Shown: piece after piece, positions 29,873 through 37,950 of the stretch
Layout: every line of letters starts with the position of its first letter
Numbering within the stretch: the first letter of the stretch is position 1
Source of the DNA: Haliovirga abyssi
GTDB taxonomy: Bacteria > Fusobacteriota > Fusobacteriia > Fusobacteriales > Haliovirgaceae
Length of the DNA: 64,000 nucleotides
Assembly (NCBI RefSeq): GCF_030295325.1
Contig: NZ_AP027059.1
Location: forward strand, 930,001 to 994,000
Reading direction: 5' to 3'
Position numbers and translations under genes: made by a program
The notes under the pieces: generated by a model
Told to the model about the DNA's origin: nothing
What the model saw: the letters and a program-made list of their open reading frames with translations, nothing else
Databases searched by the model: none

Positions 29873-30969
29873 TGGATAAAATAATTAATAAAAATAAAAC
29901 TATAGCAGTAGCAATGAGTGGTGGAGTTGATAGTTCTGTTGTGGCATATATGTTAAAAAAAGAGGGATATAATATAATAGGAATAACAATGAAACATTGG
30001 GGTGGAGAAGATTCAGGAGATAATAATAAAACTTGTTGTTCATTAGATGATATTTATGATGCAAAAAGAGTTTGTGATGATTTGGGAATATCACATTATG
30101 TTGTTAATTTTGAAAAAGAATTTAAAGAAGAAGTTGTTAAATATTTTATTGATGATTATATAAATGGCAATACACCTAATCCATGTGTAGTATGTAATAG
30201 AAAAATAAAATTAGGAAAATTAGTGGATTTTTCAAAAAAAATTGGAGCTGATTTTTTAGCTACAGGACATTATGCAAAAGTTATTAATGAAAAATTATAT
30301 ATGGGAGATGACGTAAAAAAAGATCAAGCGTATTTTTTATCTCAAGTAAAAAAAGACTATTTTAAGAGTATATTATTTCCTATTGGGAATTATAATAAAA
30401 CTTATGTTAGAGAATTGGCAAAAGAATTAGGTGTAAGAGTTTATGCTAAAAAAGATAGTCAAGAGATATGTTTTGTAGAGAATGATGATTATAAAAAGTT
30501 TCTTATGAATATGACAGATGGGAAAATATTTAAAAATGGAGAAATAGTAACTACAAAAGGCGAAGTTGTAGGCAAACATAAAGGAACAGCTTTTTATACA
30601 ATAGGACAAAGGAAAGGGCTAGGAATATCATATAGTAAACCACTATATGTAGTCGATTTAGACAGTAAAAATAATAGGGTTATTGTTGGGGATAATGAAG
30701 AACTATTTAGAAATAAATTAATAGCGATTAAAATAAATCTTTTAGGAGTAGAAAAGATAGAAGAATTAGATAATATATATTGCAATATAAAAACAAGATC
30801 AAGAGATATATTGCATAGAGCTAAATTAAAATTAATAGATGAAAATAAAATAGAAGCTTCATTTGAATTAGGAGTAAGAGCAATTACACCAGGGCAACTA
30901 GCTGTATTTTATAGAGAAGATGGTTTAGTTCTTGGAAGTGGATTTATAGAAGGAGGTAAAAGTTTATGA
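29872..30969 (+). CDS. mnmA: tRNA-specific 2-thiouridylase MnmA
   Basis: Adds sulfur to U34 of Lys, Glu and Gln tRNAs. The 365-aa protein has the PP-loop AMSGGVDSSVVAYML at residues 14-28, the first catalytic Cys in NPCVVCNRKIKLG and the second in SQEICFVEND. The GHYAK, GQRKGLG and PGQLAVFY blocks are in place. The start is GTG at 29872, next to GAGGAGG and overlapping the esterase stop codon. The stop overlaps the cupin gene (ATGA). Confidence 0.96.
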   Translation: MDKIINKNKTIAVAMSGGVDSSVVAYMLKKEGYNIIGITMKHWGGEDSGDNNKTCCSLDDIYDAKRVCDDLGISHYVVNFEKEFKEEVVKYFIDDYINGNTPNPCVVCNRKIKLGKLVDFSKKIGADFLATGHYAKVINEKLYMGDDVKKDQAYFLSQVKKDYFKSILFPIGNYNKTYVRELAKELGVRVYAKKDSQEICFVENDDYKKFLMNMTDGKIFKNGEIVTTKGEVVGKHKGTAFYTIGQRKGLGISYSKPLYVVDLDSKNNRVIVGDNEELFRNKLIAIKINLLGVEKIEELDNIYCNIKTRSRDILHRAKLKLIDENKIEASFELGVRAITPGQLAVFYREDGLVLGSGFIEGGKSL

Positions 30970-31313
30970 TAATTAAAATAGGAGATACAAAACAACAAAT
31001 AACAGAAAAGCCAAGAGGTGGGGTAGGCGAAATTATAGCAAACATGTATTTGAAAGATTCAGAATTAGAAAATTCATTAACAGGATTTAATATGATGCAA
31101 TTAAAAAAAAATAGTGAAGTTGGATATCATCAACATATAAATGATGAGGAAATATATTATATATTAACTGGTAAAGGTATTGTAAATGACAATGGAATAG
31201 AAAAAGAAGTTGAAGCAGGTGATATGATTTATACAAAACAAGGTGAATTTCATAGTATAAAAAATATAGGAGATGAGCTATTGGAATTTATAGCTTTCAT
31301 AATAAAAAAATGA
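30966..31313 (+). CDS. Cupin domain protein
   Basis: A 115-aa single-domain cupin. The first cupin motif with metal ligands is visible as YHQHINDEEIYYILTGKG, and the second as DMIYTKQGEFHSIKN. It is a small metal-binding beta-barrel that may be an enzyme or a sensor; its role is not evident. It overlaps mnmA and the next hydrolase by four bases each (ATGA), so all are translated from one message. Confidence 0.85.
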   Translation: MIIKIGDTKQQITEKPRGGVGEIIANMYLKDSELENSLTGFNMMQLKKNSEVGYHQHINDEEIYYILTGKGIVNDNGIEKEVEAGDMIYTKQGEFHSIKNIGDELLEFIAFIIKK

Positions 31314-32023
31314 AAGAACTAAATATAATATTTCCTGGTTGGGGAAGTGTCAAAGAATTTTATTTAGATAATTTAAAATTAAAAGGGAAAATTATAGTTA
31401 TACAAGATTATGATTTGGAAAAAATCTGGAAAAATCTGGAAAATACAATAAAAAGTTATGATATTATAAATATAATTGGTTGGTCTTTAGGAAGTTTAAT
31501 AGCTTTAAAATTGTTATTAGGAAAAGAAGAGAAAGAAGAAGAAAAAAAAGAAATTAAAAAAGATATAAAAAATAAAATTAATAGGTTGATTTTGTTTGCT
31601 CCAACTTTAAAATTCACAGAAACTACACCTAAAGTTATTGTGAAAAGAATGAAAAAAAATTTACTAAGAAATAAAGAAAAAACTTTAAAAGAGTTCATAA
31701 AATTAAATTTTTATTCAGAAAACAATTTTTTAGAATATTGGGAAAAATATAAAGAGAGAATTATAAATTTAGATACAGAATATTTATTAGAAGGATTGGA
31801 TATTTTGGAAAATTGGGACTTGAATTATATTGGGATTAATTATGAAATACTTTTAACAATATTTTTAGGAATAGAAGATAGTATAATTATAAACAATAAT
31901 TCTAATAAAGTAATAGAAAAATTTAAAAAAGTAAAAGTGCATAAATTAAGTAATTGTGGGCACAATATTATATTTGAAAAAAAAGATGAAATCATAAAAA
32001 TATTAGGAGTTATGTATGATTGA
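31310..32023 (+). CDS. BioH/BioG-like alpha/beta hydrolase (probable pimeloyl-ACP methyl ester esterase)
   Basis: A 237-aa hydrolase with nucleophile elbow GWSLGSL (Ser about 59), start LNIIFPGWGSVKEF (like the FHGWG of BioH-type esterases), and C-terminal SNCGHNIIFEK with the candidate His. Position is the main clue: it overlaps the bioC gene by eight bases, and BioC and its esterase act at either end of pimeloyl chain building for biotin. A Lys/Glu-rich insert (about residues 71-90) is unusual. BioG or BioV classes are alternatives. No other bio gene is in the window. Confidence 0.6.
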   Translation: MKELNIIFPGWGSVKEFYLDNLKLKGKIIVIQDYDLEKIWKNLENTIKSYDIINIIGWSLGSLIALKLLLGKEEKEEEKKEIKKDIKNKINRLILFAPTLKFTETTPKVIVKRMKKNLLRNKEKTLKEFIKLNFYSENNFLEYWEKYKERIINLDTEYLLEGLDILENWDLNYIGINYEILLTIFLGIEDSIIINNNSNKVIEKFKKVKVHKLSNCGHNIIFEKKDEIIKILGVMYD

Positions 32024-32840
32024 AAAAGAAAAAGTTATAAAAAATTTTTCAAAAGGAGCTAAAACATATGATAAATATGCAAAAGTTCAAAAATATATGG
32101 CAGAAAAATTGAATAAATTGTTTATTGAACATAAAGAAAAAAATATAAATTGTGATATGAATTCAAAAAAACAAATTTTAGAAATAGGAAATGGGACAGG
32201 AATATTAACAGAGTATATATTAAAAAAATATAAAAATCTGAATATGGATTTAATAGATATATCGCCCGAAATGATAAAGATTTCTAAAGAAAAATTTAAA
32301 AATATAAATAATAATTTAAACTATATAGTTGGAGATGCAGAAGAGTATGATTTTAATAAAAAATATGATTTGATTATTTCAAATGCTACTTTTCAATGGT
32401 TTAAAGATTTCGAGAATACAATAAATAAGTTATATGATAGTCTAAATAATGGCGGAGAAATTATATTTTCTACATTTGGAAAAGAAACATATAATGAATT
32501 GAGAAAAATATTAAAATCGATATCAGAAAAATATGATTATTCGCAAACATTTTATTCAATGAATGATATTGAAAAAATTATAAGAGATATAGGTGCTGAA
32601 TTTACACTTATAGAAGAAAACTATATAGAAAAATTTAAAAATGTAAGAGAATTTTTATTTGCAATAAAAAAGATAGGAGCAAATAGTGCTAAAGAAAAAA
32701 AAGAAATATTAACACCAGGAGTTTATAAACAATTAGAAAAAGAGTATAAGAAAAATTTTACAAAAAATAATAAGATAATTGTAACAAATCATATTATTTT
32801 TTGTAAAATAAAAAAGGAAATAAAAAAAAATATAGTATAA
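32016..32840 (+). CDS. bioC: Malonyl-ACP O-methyltransferase BioC
   Basis: Methylates malonyl-ACP so that fatty acid synthesis can extend it to pimeloyl-ACP methyl ester. The 274-aa SAM-dependent enzyme begins with the BioC pattern VIKNFSKGAKTYDKYAKVQKYMA, then the SAM loop LEIGNGTGILTEYIL, an acidic second strand DLIDISPEMI and FQWFKDFENTINKLYDSL, as in BioC proteins. It overlaps the BioH-like hydrolase, supporting a joint biotin role. A general methyltransferase cannot be excluded. Confidence 0.75.
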   Translation: MIEKEKVIKNFSKGAKTYDKYAKVQKYMAEKLNKLFIEHKEKNINCDMNSKKQILEIGNGTGILTEYILKKYKNLNMDLIDISPEMIKISKEKFKNINNNLNYIVGDAEEYDFNKKYDLIISNATFQWFKDFENTINKLYDSLNNGGEIIFSTFGKETYNELRKILKSISEKYDYSQTFYSMNDIEKIIRDIGAEFTLIEENYIEKFKNVREFLFAIKKIGANSAKEKKEILTPGVYKQLEKEYKKNFTKNNKIIVTNHIIFCKIKKEIKKNIV

Positions 32841-32876
32841 TATATTATAACGATTTAAAATTTTGTTATAATATAT
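32840..32876. promoter_or_regulatory. Promoter-like palindrome upstream of the phasin-like gene
   Basis: Perfect 12-bp arms, ATATATTATAAC and GTTATAATATAT, flank 13 bases. The right arm holds an extended -10 box (TGTTATAAT, 32864-32872). The symmetry over the -10 suggests a repressor site, or a simple hairpin at the end of bioC. Confidence 0.4.
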
Positions 32877-32890
32877 AGGAGGTGTTCTAA

Positions 32891-33184
32891 ATGATAGAAA
32901 AAGATTTTTTTAGAAAAACTATGTTAGCTGGAATTGGTTTATTGGATATGACAAAAGAAAAAGCGGATGAAGTTGTAAAAGAGTTAGTGAAAAGAGGAGA
33001 AATCGCAGAGAATGAGGGAAAAGAATATGCAGATGAAATTTTGAAAAAAGCAAAAGGATTTGAAGAGGAGCTTACAGAAAAAATTGAATCGGTATTAAAA
33101 GAAAAAAGCTATGCAAAAGAGGATAAAGTAGAGATTATTGAAAAGAAATTAGATGAAATACTAGAAAAATTAAATAATATGTAA
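32891..33184 (+). CDS. Phasin-like coiled-coil protein
   Basis: A 97-aa, all-helical, highly charged protein. The start FFRKTMLAGIGLLDMTKEKADEVVKELVKRGE and the heptad-rich remainder resemble small phasin-superfamily or polyhydroxyalkanoate-regulator-like proteins of low-GC bacteria. No PHA synthase gene is nearby, so a granule role is not supported. AGGAGGTG precedes the ATG. It is a single-gene unit with its own promoter-like palindrome and a terminator. Confidence 0.65.
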   Translation: MIEKDFFRKTMLAGIGLLDMTKEKADEVVKELVKRGEIAENEGKEYADEILKKAKGFEEELTEKIESVLKEKSYAKEDKVEIIEKKLDEILEKLNNM

Positions 33185-33186
33185 TA

Positions 33187-33210
33187 AAAAAAGGGGGAAA
33201 CCCCTTTTTT
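33187..33210 (+). terminator. Rho-independent terminator after the phasin-like gene
   Basis: AAAAAAGGGG, GAAA tetraloop, CCCCTTTTTT, starting just after the stop codon. Repeat family A begins in its T tract. Confidence 0.92.
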
Positions 33211-33352
33211 ATTTACTAGGAAAGTATAAATTTATTCAGAAAATAAGGTACGCCGTTTTTTTAAATATGCGATTTTTCAAAACAAAATTTTTCAGAAGCC
33301 AAAAATTTAGAAAAATATTTATGCTTTACCAGATGAAGCGTAGCTTATTTTT
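33209..33352. repeat. Dispersed intergenic repeat, family A, copy 2
   Basis: Near-identical to 3549-3699 over its length, with scattered substitutions and small indels. It starts in the T tract of the preceding terminator and ends just before the -35 box of the TlpA-like gene. Confidence 0.85.
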
Positions 33353-33355
33353 CCA

Positions 33356-33384
33356 TTGAGAAAAATTGAAAAATGAGGTATAAT
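33356..33384 (+). promoter_or_regulatory. Promoter of the tlpA-ccdA-recG-ftsY operon
   Basis: TTGAGA at 33356-33361 and a perfect TATAAT at 33379-33384 with a 17-bp spacer, immediately downstream of repeat copy 2 and about 60 bp upstream of the first start codon. Confidence 0.7.
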
Positions 33385-33444
33385 GCTTGTGCTAAATAAA
33401 ATAATTTTTTTAATAGTAAAAATATAAAAACTGGAGGAAATTTT

Positions 33445-34002
33445 ATGAAAAAAATTGGGATATTGTCATTAATAACATTGTTATTAATAGCAGGATGTGG
33501 AGAAACAAAACAAAAAAATCAAGAATCAAAACAATCAGTAACTAAAAAAGTAGAATCAAATATCAAAGTTGGAATTGAAAAAGGAAATAAAATACCTGAT
33601 TTCAAAGTGATGAGATTAGATGGTGAAATTATTAATATGGAAGATTTAAAAGGAAAATATGTTTTATTAAATTTTTGGGCAACTTGGTGTCCACCATGTA
33701 GAAGAGAGATGCCATCAATACAAAAATTATATGATGATAATAGAAGTAATGATAAATTTGAAATTGTGGCTATATCAGTTGACCAAAAACAGGCTTTTGA
33801 AGTTCAAAAATTTGTGGATGACAATGGTTATTCTTTTCCAATTTATTATGATAAGGGTGGAGTATTATCAAGAAAATTTTTTATTAAATCAATACCAACC
33901 ACTTTTCTTGTAAATAAAGATGGAATTATAGAAAATAAAGTGTTAGGTGGTTCTGATTGGTCAAAATTAAATGTACAATTATTAACAAAAGGTGTTAAAT
34001 AA
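33445..34002 (+). CDS. TlpA/ResA-type thiol-disulfide oxidoreductase lipoprotein
   Basis: A 185-aa membrane-anchored thioredoxin-like protein outside the cytoplasmic membrane. The signal peptide ends in the lipobox LLIAGC (Cys about 17). The fold follows with MRLDGEIINMEDLKGKYVLLNFWATWCPPCRREM (motif WCPPC about residue 85) and the cis-Pro region SIPTTFLV. Probably reduces extracytoplasmic disulfides with electrons from the adjacent CcdA. GGAGG precedes the ATG. The stop overlaps ccdA by one base. Confidence 0.92.
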   Translation: MKKIGILSLITLLLIAGCGETKQKNQESKQSVTKKVESNIKVGIEKGNKIPDFKVMRLDGEIINMEDLKGKYVLLNFWATWCPPCRREMPSIQKLYDDNRSNDKFEIVAISVDQKQAFEVQKFVDDNGYSFPIYYDKGGVLSRKFFIKSIPTTFLVNKDGIIENKVLGGSDWSKLNVQLLTKGVK

Positions 34003-34700
34003 TGGATGGGATGACAAATTTATCGCTATTATTAGTGTTTGGAGCAGGGATTGCGAGCTTTTTTTCTCCTTGTACTTTGCCATTAATTCCAGTTTATTTA
34101 TCATATATAAGTGGGATTGGAGCGAAAGAATTAAATAATAAAAAAAGATTTAAAATATTTTTTCATACTTTATCATTTATTTTAGGATTTACAACTATAT
34201 TTGTAATTATAGAAATTGGGGCTATATATTTCGCAAATATTTTTTCAAAGGTAATTAGTAATGATATTACATATAAAATAGCAGGAACTTTAGTAATAGT
34301 ATTAGGAATTCATATGACTGGAATTTTTAAAATAAAACAAATTTCACAAGAAAAAAAATTGAATATCCGTATTAATCCTGGTAATTATTTTTCTTCATAT
34401 GGATTGGGATTACTTTTTGCCTTAGGTTGGTCGCCATGCGTAGGACCTATTTTGGCTTCTGTTGTAATGTATGCTTCACAGTCGAAAACAATGAGTACAG
34501 GAGTTTTTTATCTCATAATATATTCTTTAGGAATGGGAATTCCATTTTTAATATTTGGATTTTTATTAGAGTATTTTATGAAATTTGTAGATAAAATAAA
34601 TAAATATGGAAAAGTAGTAGAGATAGTTAGTGGATTAATATTAATTTTAATGGGATTAGTTCTATTTTTTAATAAATTAGGAGCAATATCTTCATTATAA
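34002..34700 (+). CDS. ccdA: CcdA-type transmembrane thiol reductant carrier
   Basis: A 232-aa membrane protein with six hydrophobic segments. The two buried Cys-Pro motifs of the CcdA/DsbD core are visible: FFSPCTLPLIPVYLSYISG near residue 25 and GWSPCVGPILASV near residue 148. It carries reducing equivalents from cytoplasmic thioredoxin to the TlpA-like protein encoded just before it. No cytochrome c maturation genes are nearby, so general thiol protection or repair is as likely as cytochrome biogenesis. Confidence 0.92.
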   Translation: MDGMTNLSLLLVFGAGIASFFSPCTLPLIPVYLSYISGIGAKELNNKKRFKIFFHTLSFILGFTTIFVIIEIGAIYFANIFSKVISNDITYKIAGTLVIVLGIHMTGIFKIKQISQEKKLNIRINPGNYFSSYGLGLLFALGWSPCVGPILASVVMYASQSKTMSTGVFYLIIYSLGMGIPFLIFGFLLEYFMKFVDKINKYGKVVEIVSGLILILMGLVLFFNKLGAISSL

Positions 34701-34714
34701 AAAGGTGAGTCTTA

Positions 34715-36760
34715 ATGGAAAGATATAAAAAATTATATATTAAATTGGAAGAAGCAAATATAAAAGGGCTAGGAGAAAAAACTATAGAGAAATTAAACAA
34801 AATTAAAGTAATTACAGTAAAAGATTTATTATATAATTTTCCAAGAGGATATGAAGATAGAAGAAATATAAAAAAAATATCTAATGTTAGAGTTGGAGAA
34901 TTTGTTACTTTAAGAGGAATTATATTAACAGGAGAATTAATCAGAACTAGGAACAAAAAAGTTATTTATAAAATAAAATTAAGAGATGAATCAGGGATTA
35001 TAGAAGTTTCTTGGTTTCAAATGCCATATTTGAAAAATAAGCTTATTCCTGGAAAAGAAATTTATGTTATTGGAGAAATAAAAAGAGATTATTATCTAAA
35101 AATGGTAAATCCAGAATATGAATATGTATCTGAAAAAGTAAAATATAAAGCTGAAATTTTACCGAATTATAGCTTGATAAGTGGATTAAGTCAGAAAATA
35201 ATGAGAAAAATAATAAAAAATTGTATAGAAAAATATAAAGAATATATTTTAGAACTGATTCCAGATGAGATAATAAACAAATATAAGCTATTAAATAGAG
35301 ATGAAGCAATTGCTTTAATCCATTTCCCTAAAAATAATAAAGATATTGAAATGTGCAAACATAGATTTGCAGTAGAAGAACTTTTAATGTTAGAATTTAA
35401 AATATTATATGGAAGATATAAATTGGAAAATGAAAATAACAGGAAATATTATCTATTAGATAAAAAAGATAAAGTTAAAGATTTTTTGAAAGAGTTAAAT
35501 TTTGATTTAACAAATGCACAAAAGAGAGTAATAACTGACATTTATAAAGAGATTAAAAATGGGAAAATAGTAAATAGGTTAATTCAAGGAGATGTTGGTT
35601 CAGGGAAAACAATAGTTGCGATTATAATGTTACTGTATATGGCCGATAATGGATATCAAGGTGTATTTATGGCACCAACTGAAATTTTAGCAGAACAACA
35701 TTATTTGGGAATGGTTGACAGATTAAATGAAATAGGAATTAGAATGGAGATTTTAACTGGTTCTATTAAAGGAAAACAAAAAGAAGAGATTTTAAATAAA
35801 ATAAAATATGGATTAGTAGATATTGTGGTTGGAACTCATGCTTTAATTGAGGACAATGTAAAATTTAAAAAATTAGGGTTAATAGTTATTGATGAACAAC
35901 ATAAATTTGGAGTTATTCAAAGAAAAAGGCTTAGAGAAAAAGGAGTTCTTGCTAATTTGATAGTAATGAGTGCAACACCAATTCCAAGGTCATTAGCACT
36001 AAGTATATATGGCGATTTGGATGTGTCGATAATAGATGAACTTCCACCAGGCAGGCAAGCAATAAGAACTAAATGGATAAAAAATGGGAATGAAATAGAG
36101 CAGATGTATAAATTTATAAAAAGTAAATTAAGTGAAGGCAGGCAATGCTATATTGTGGCACCACTTATAGAAGAATCTGAAAAATTAAATTTACAATCTG
36201 CTGTTGAATTGTATGAAAAACTAAAAAATGGATATTTCAAAAAAAATAGTGTAAAAATTTTACATGGTAGAATGAAGAGAAATGAAAAAGAAGAAATAAT
36301 GAGAGAATTTGTGAAAAATAGAATACAAATTTTAGTTTCTACAACTGTAATAGAAGTTGGAGTAAATGTTCCTAATGCTTCAATAATGGTTATTTCAAAT
36401 TCTGAAAGATTTGGCTTAGCACAGCTACATCAACTTAGAGGAAGAGTAGGAAGAGGAGAGCATAAATCATATTGTTTTTTATTGTCAGATACAAAAAATG
36501 AAATTAGCAAAACACGATTAAAAATAATGGAAGAGAGTACCGATGGATTTAAAATAGCAGAAGAAGATTTGAAATTGAGGAAATCGGGAGAAATTTTTGG
36601 AACAAAACAAAGTGGAATAAGTGATTTGAGATTTGTAGATATAGTACATGATATTAAAACAATAAAGTTAGCAAGAGAAGAAGCTAAAAAATATTTATCA
36701 GAATCAAAAGGAAAAATTAACAATAAAATATTAAAATTTGAAATAGAAAAAAACATATAA
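34715..36760 (+). CDS. recG: ATP-dependent DNA helicase RecG
   Basis: Remodels stalled replication forks and Holliday junctions. The 681-aa length is typical. The N-terminal wedge/OB domain (about residues 50-150, VGEFVTLRGIILTGE) precedes the motor with Walker A QGDVGSGKT (about residue 293), IDEQHKFGVIQR (about 392), ATPIPRSLAL and STTVIEVGVNVPNA, then QLRGRVGRGEHKSYCFL. AAAGGTGAG precedes the ATG. It is placed between ccdA and ftsY in one unbroken run. Confidence 0.96.
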   Translation: MERYKKLYIKLEEANIKGLGEKTIEKLNKIKVITVKDLLYNFPRGYEDRRNIKKISNVRVGEFVTLRGIILTGELIRTRNKKVIYKIKLRDESGIIEVSWFQMPYLKNKLIPGKEIYVIGEIKRDYYLKMVNPEYEYVSEKVKYKAEILPNYSLISGLSQKIMRKIIKNCIEKYKEYILELIPDEIINKYKLLNRDEAIALIHFPKNNKDIEMCKHRFAVEELLMLEFKILYGRYKLENENNRKYYLLDKKDKVKDFLKELNFDLTNAQKRVITDIYKEIKNGKIVNRLIQGDVGSGKTIVAIIMLLYMADNGYQGVFMAPTEILAEQHYLGMVDRLNEIGIRMEILTGSIKGKQKEEILNKIKYGLVDIVVGTHALIEDNVKFKKLGLIVIDEQHKFGVIQRKRLREKGVLANLIVMSATPIPRSLALSIYGDLDVSIIDELPPGRQAIRTKWIKNGNEIEQMYKFIKSKLSEGRQCYIVAPLIEESEKLNLQSAVELYEKLKNGYFKKNSVKILHGRMKRNEKEEIMREFVKNRIQILVSTTVIEVGVNVPNASIMVISNSERFGLAQLHQLRGRVGRGEHKSYCFLLSDTKNEISKTRLKIMEESTDGFKIAEEDLKLRKSGEIFGTKQSGISDLRFVDIVHDIKTIKLAREEAKKYLSESKGKINNKILKFEIEKNI

Positions 36761-36784
36761 TTTATATAGGGAGGAATTTTAGTT

Positions 36785-37939
36785 ATGTTTAAAAAGTTTT
36801 TTAAAGGGTCTAAAAAGAAAAATATGGTAGAGAAAAAAGAAGAGGTTAATAAAAAAGAGGAGTCAGAAAAATTTCAAAGTAATATAGAAAATAAAAAAGT
36901 AGAAAATGCTATAAAAGAGGAAAAAGTAGATATTTTAAAAGATGAAAGCTTAAAAGAAAAAATTGAAGAAGTAAAGAAAGAAGAAGTAAAGAAAGAAGAA
37001 TTGGAAGAGAAAAAAACTGAAAAAAAAGGCTTTTTTACTAGCTTAAAAGAAAAATTAACAAAAAGTAGAGAAGGATTATTTGGAAAATTAAAAAATTTCT
37101 TTTCTGGAAGGTCAGTAATAGATGATGAAATGTATGAAGATTTGGAAGAACTATTGATTCAATCAGATATTGGATTTGATATGACACTTAAAATAGTAGA
37201 AAATTTAGAAAAAGAAGTTAAAACAAGAGGAATAAAAGAAGCAGAAAAAGTATATGATGTGTTAAAAGATGTATTAGAAAGATTTTTAATTAGAGAAAAT
37301 AATAAAATAGAGTTAAAAGAAGACAGATTAAATATAATACTTGTTGTTGGAGTAAATGGAGTAGGAAAAACAACTACAATAGGAAAAATGATATCAAAAT
37401 TTAAATCTGAAGGGAAAAAAGTTATAATTGGAGCAGCTGATACATTTAGAGCAGCAGCGATAGAACAATTAGAGGAGTGGGCGATTCGTTCAGAGGTGGA
37501 TATAGTAAAGCATTCTCAAGGAGCTGATCCTGGAGCAGTTGTATTTGACACGCTAAAGGCAGCTAAAAGCAGAAACATGGATGTGGCTATAATAGATACA
37601 GCAGGAAGACTTCATAATAAAAAGAATTTAATGGATGAATTGTCTAAAATTAATAAAATAATAAAAAAAGAAATTGGAGAAAACGAACCATATGAAACTC
37701 TATTAGTAATTGATGGAACAACTGGACAAAATGGATTAACCCAAGCAAGGGTATTTAATGAAGTTACTAAATTAACAGGATTTGTAATAACAAAATTGGA
37801 TGGGACTGCGAAAGGTGGAATAATATTTGCAATATCTGAAGAATTAAAAAAACCAGTTAAATTTATAGGAGTTGGAGAAGGTATTGAAGATCTAAGAGAA
37901 TTTGATGCAGATGAATTTATAAACGCTATTTTTGAATAA
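36785..37939 (+). CDS. ftsY: Signal recognition particle receptor FtsY
   Basis: GTPase that docks ribosome-SRP complexes at the membrane for co-translational insertion. The 384-aa protein has a charged Lys/Glu-rich N-terminal A domain (residues 1-85, with near-repeats of KKEEVKKEE), an N helical bundle, and the G domain with GVNGVGKTTTIGKM (about residue 190), DTFRAAAIEQL, DTAGRLHNK, TKLDGTAKGG and GVGEGIEDL. GGGAGGA precedes the ATG. It follows recG by 24 bp. Confidence 0.96.
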   Translation: MFKKFFKGSKKKNMVEKKEEVNKKEESEKFQSNIENKKVENAIKEEKVDILKDESLKEKIEEVKKEEVKKEELEEKKTEKKGFFTSLKEKLTKSREGLFGKLKNFFSGRSVIDDEMYEDLEELLIQSDIGFDMTLKIVENLEKEVKTRGIKEAEKVYDVLKDVLERFLIRENNKIELKEDRLNIILVVGVNGVGKTTTIGKMISKFKSEGKKVIIGAADTFRAAAIEQLEEWAIRSEVDIVKHSQGADPGAVVFDTLKAAKSRNMDVAIIDTAGRLHNKKNLMDELSKINKIIKKEIGENEPYETLLVIDGTTGQNGLTQARVFNEVTKLTGFVITKLDGTAKGGIIFAISEELKKPVKFIGVGEGIEDLREFDADEFINAIFE

Positions 37940-37950
37940 GAGGAGATATT

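Noticed and set aside
31417-31440. Short tandem AAAAATCTGG in the BioH-like gene
   Set aside because: Two copies only, in frame in coding sequence; likely chance or a minor local duplication.
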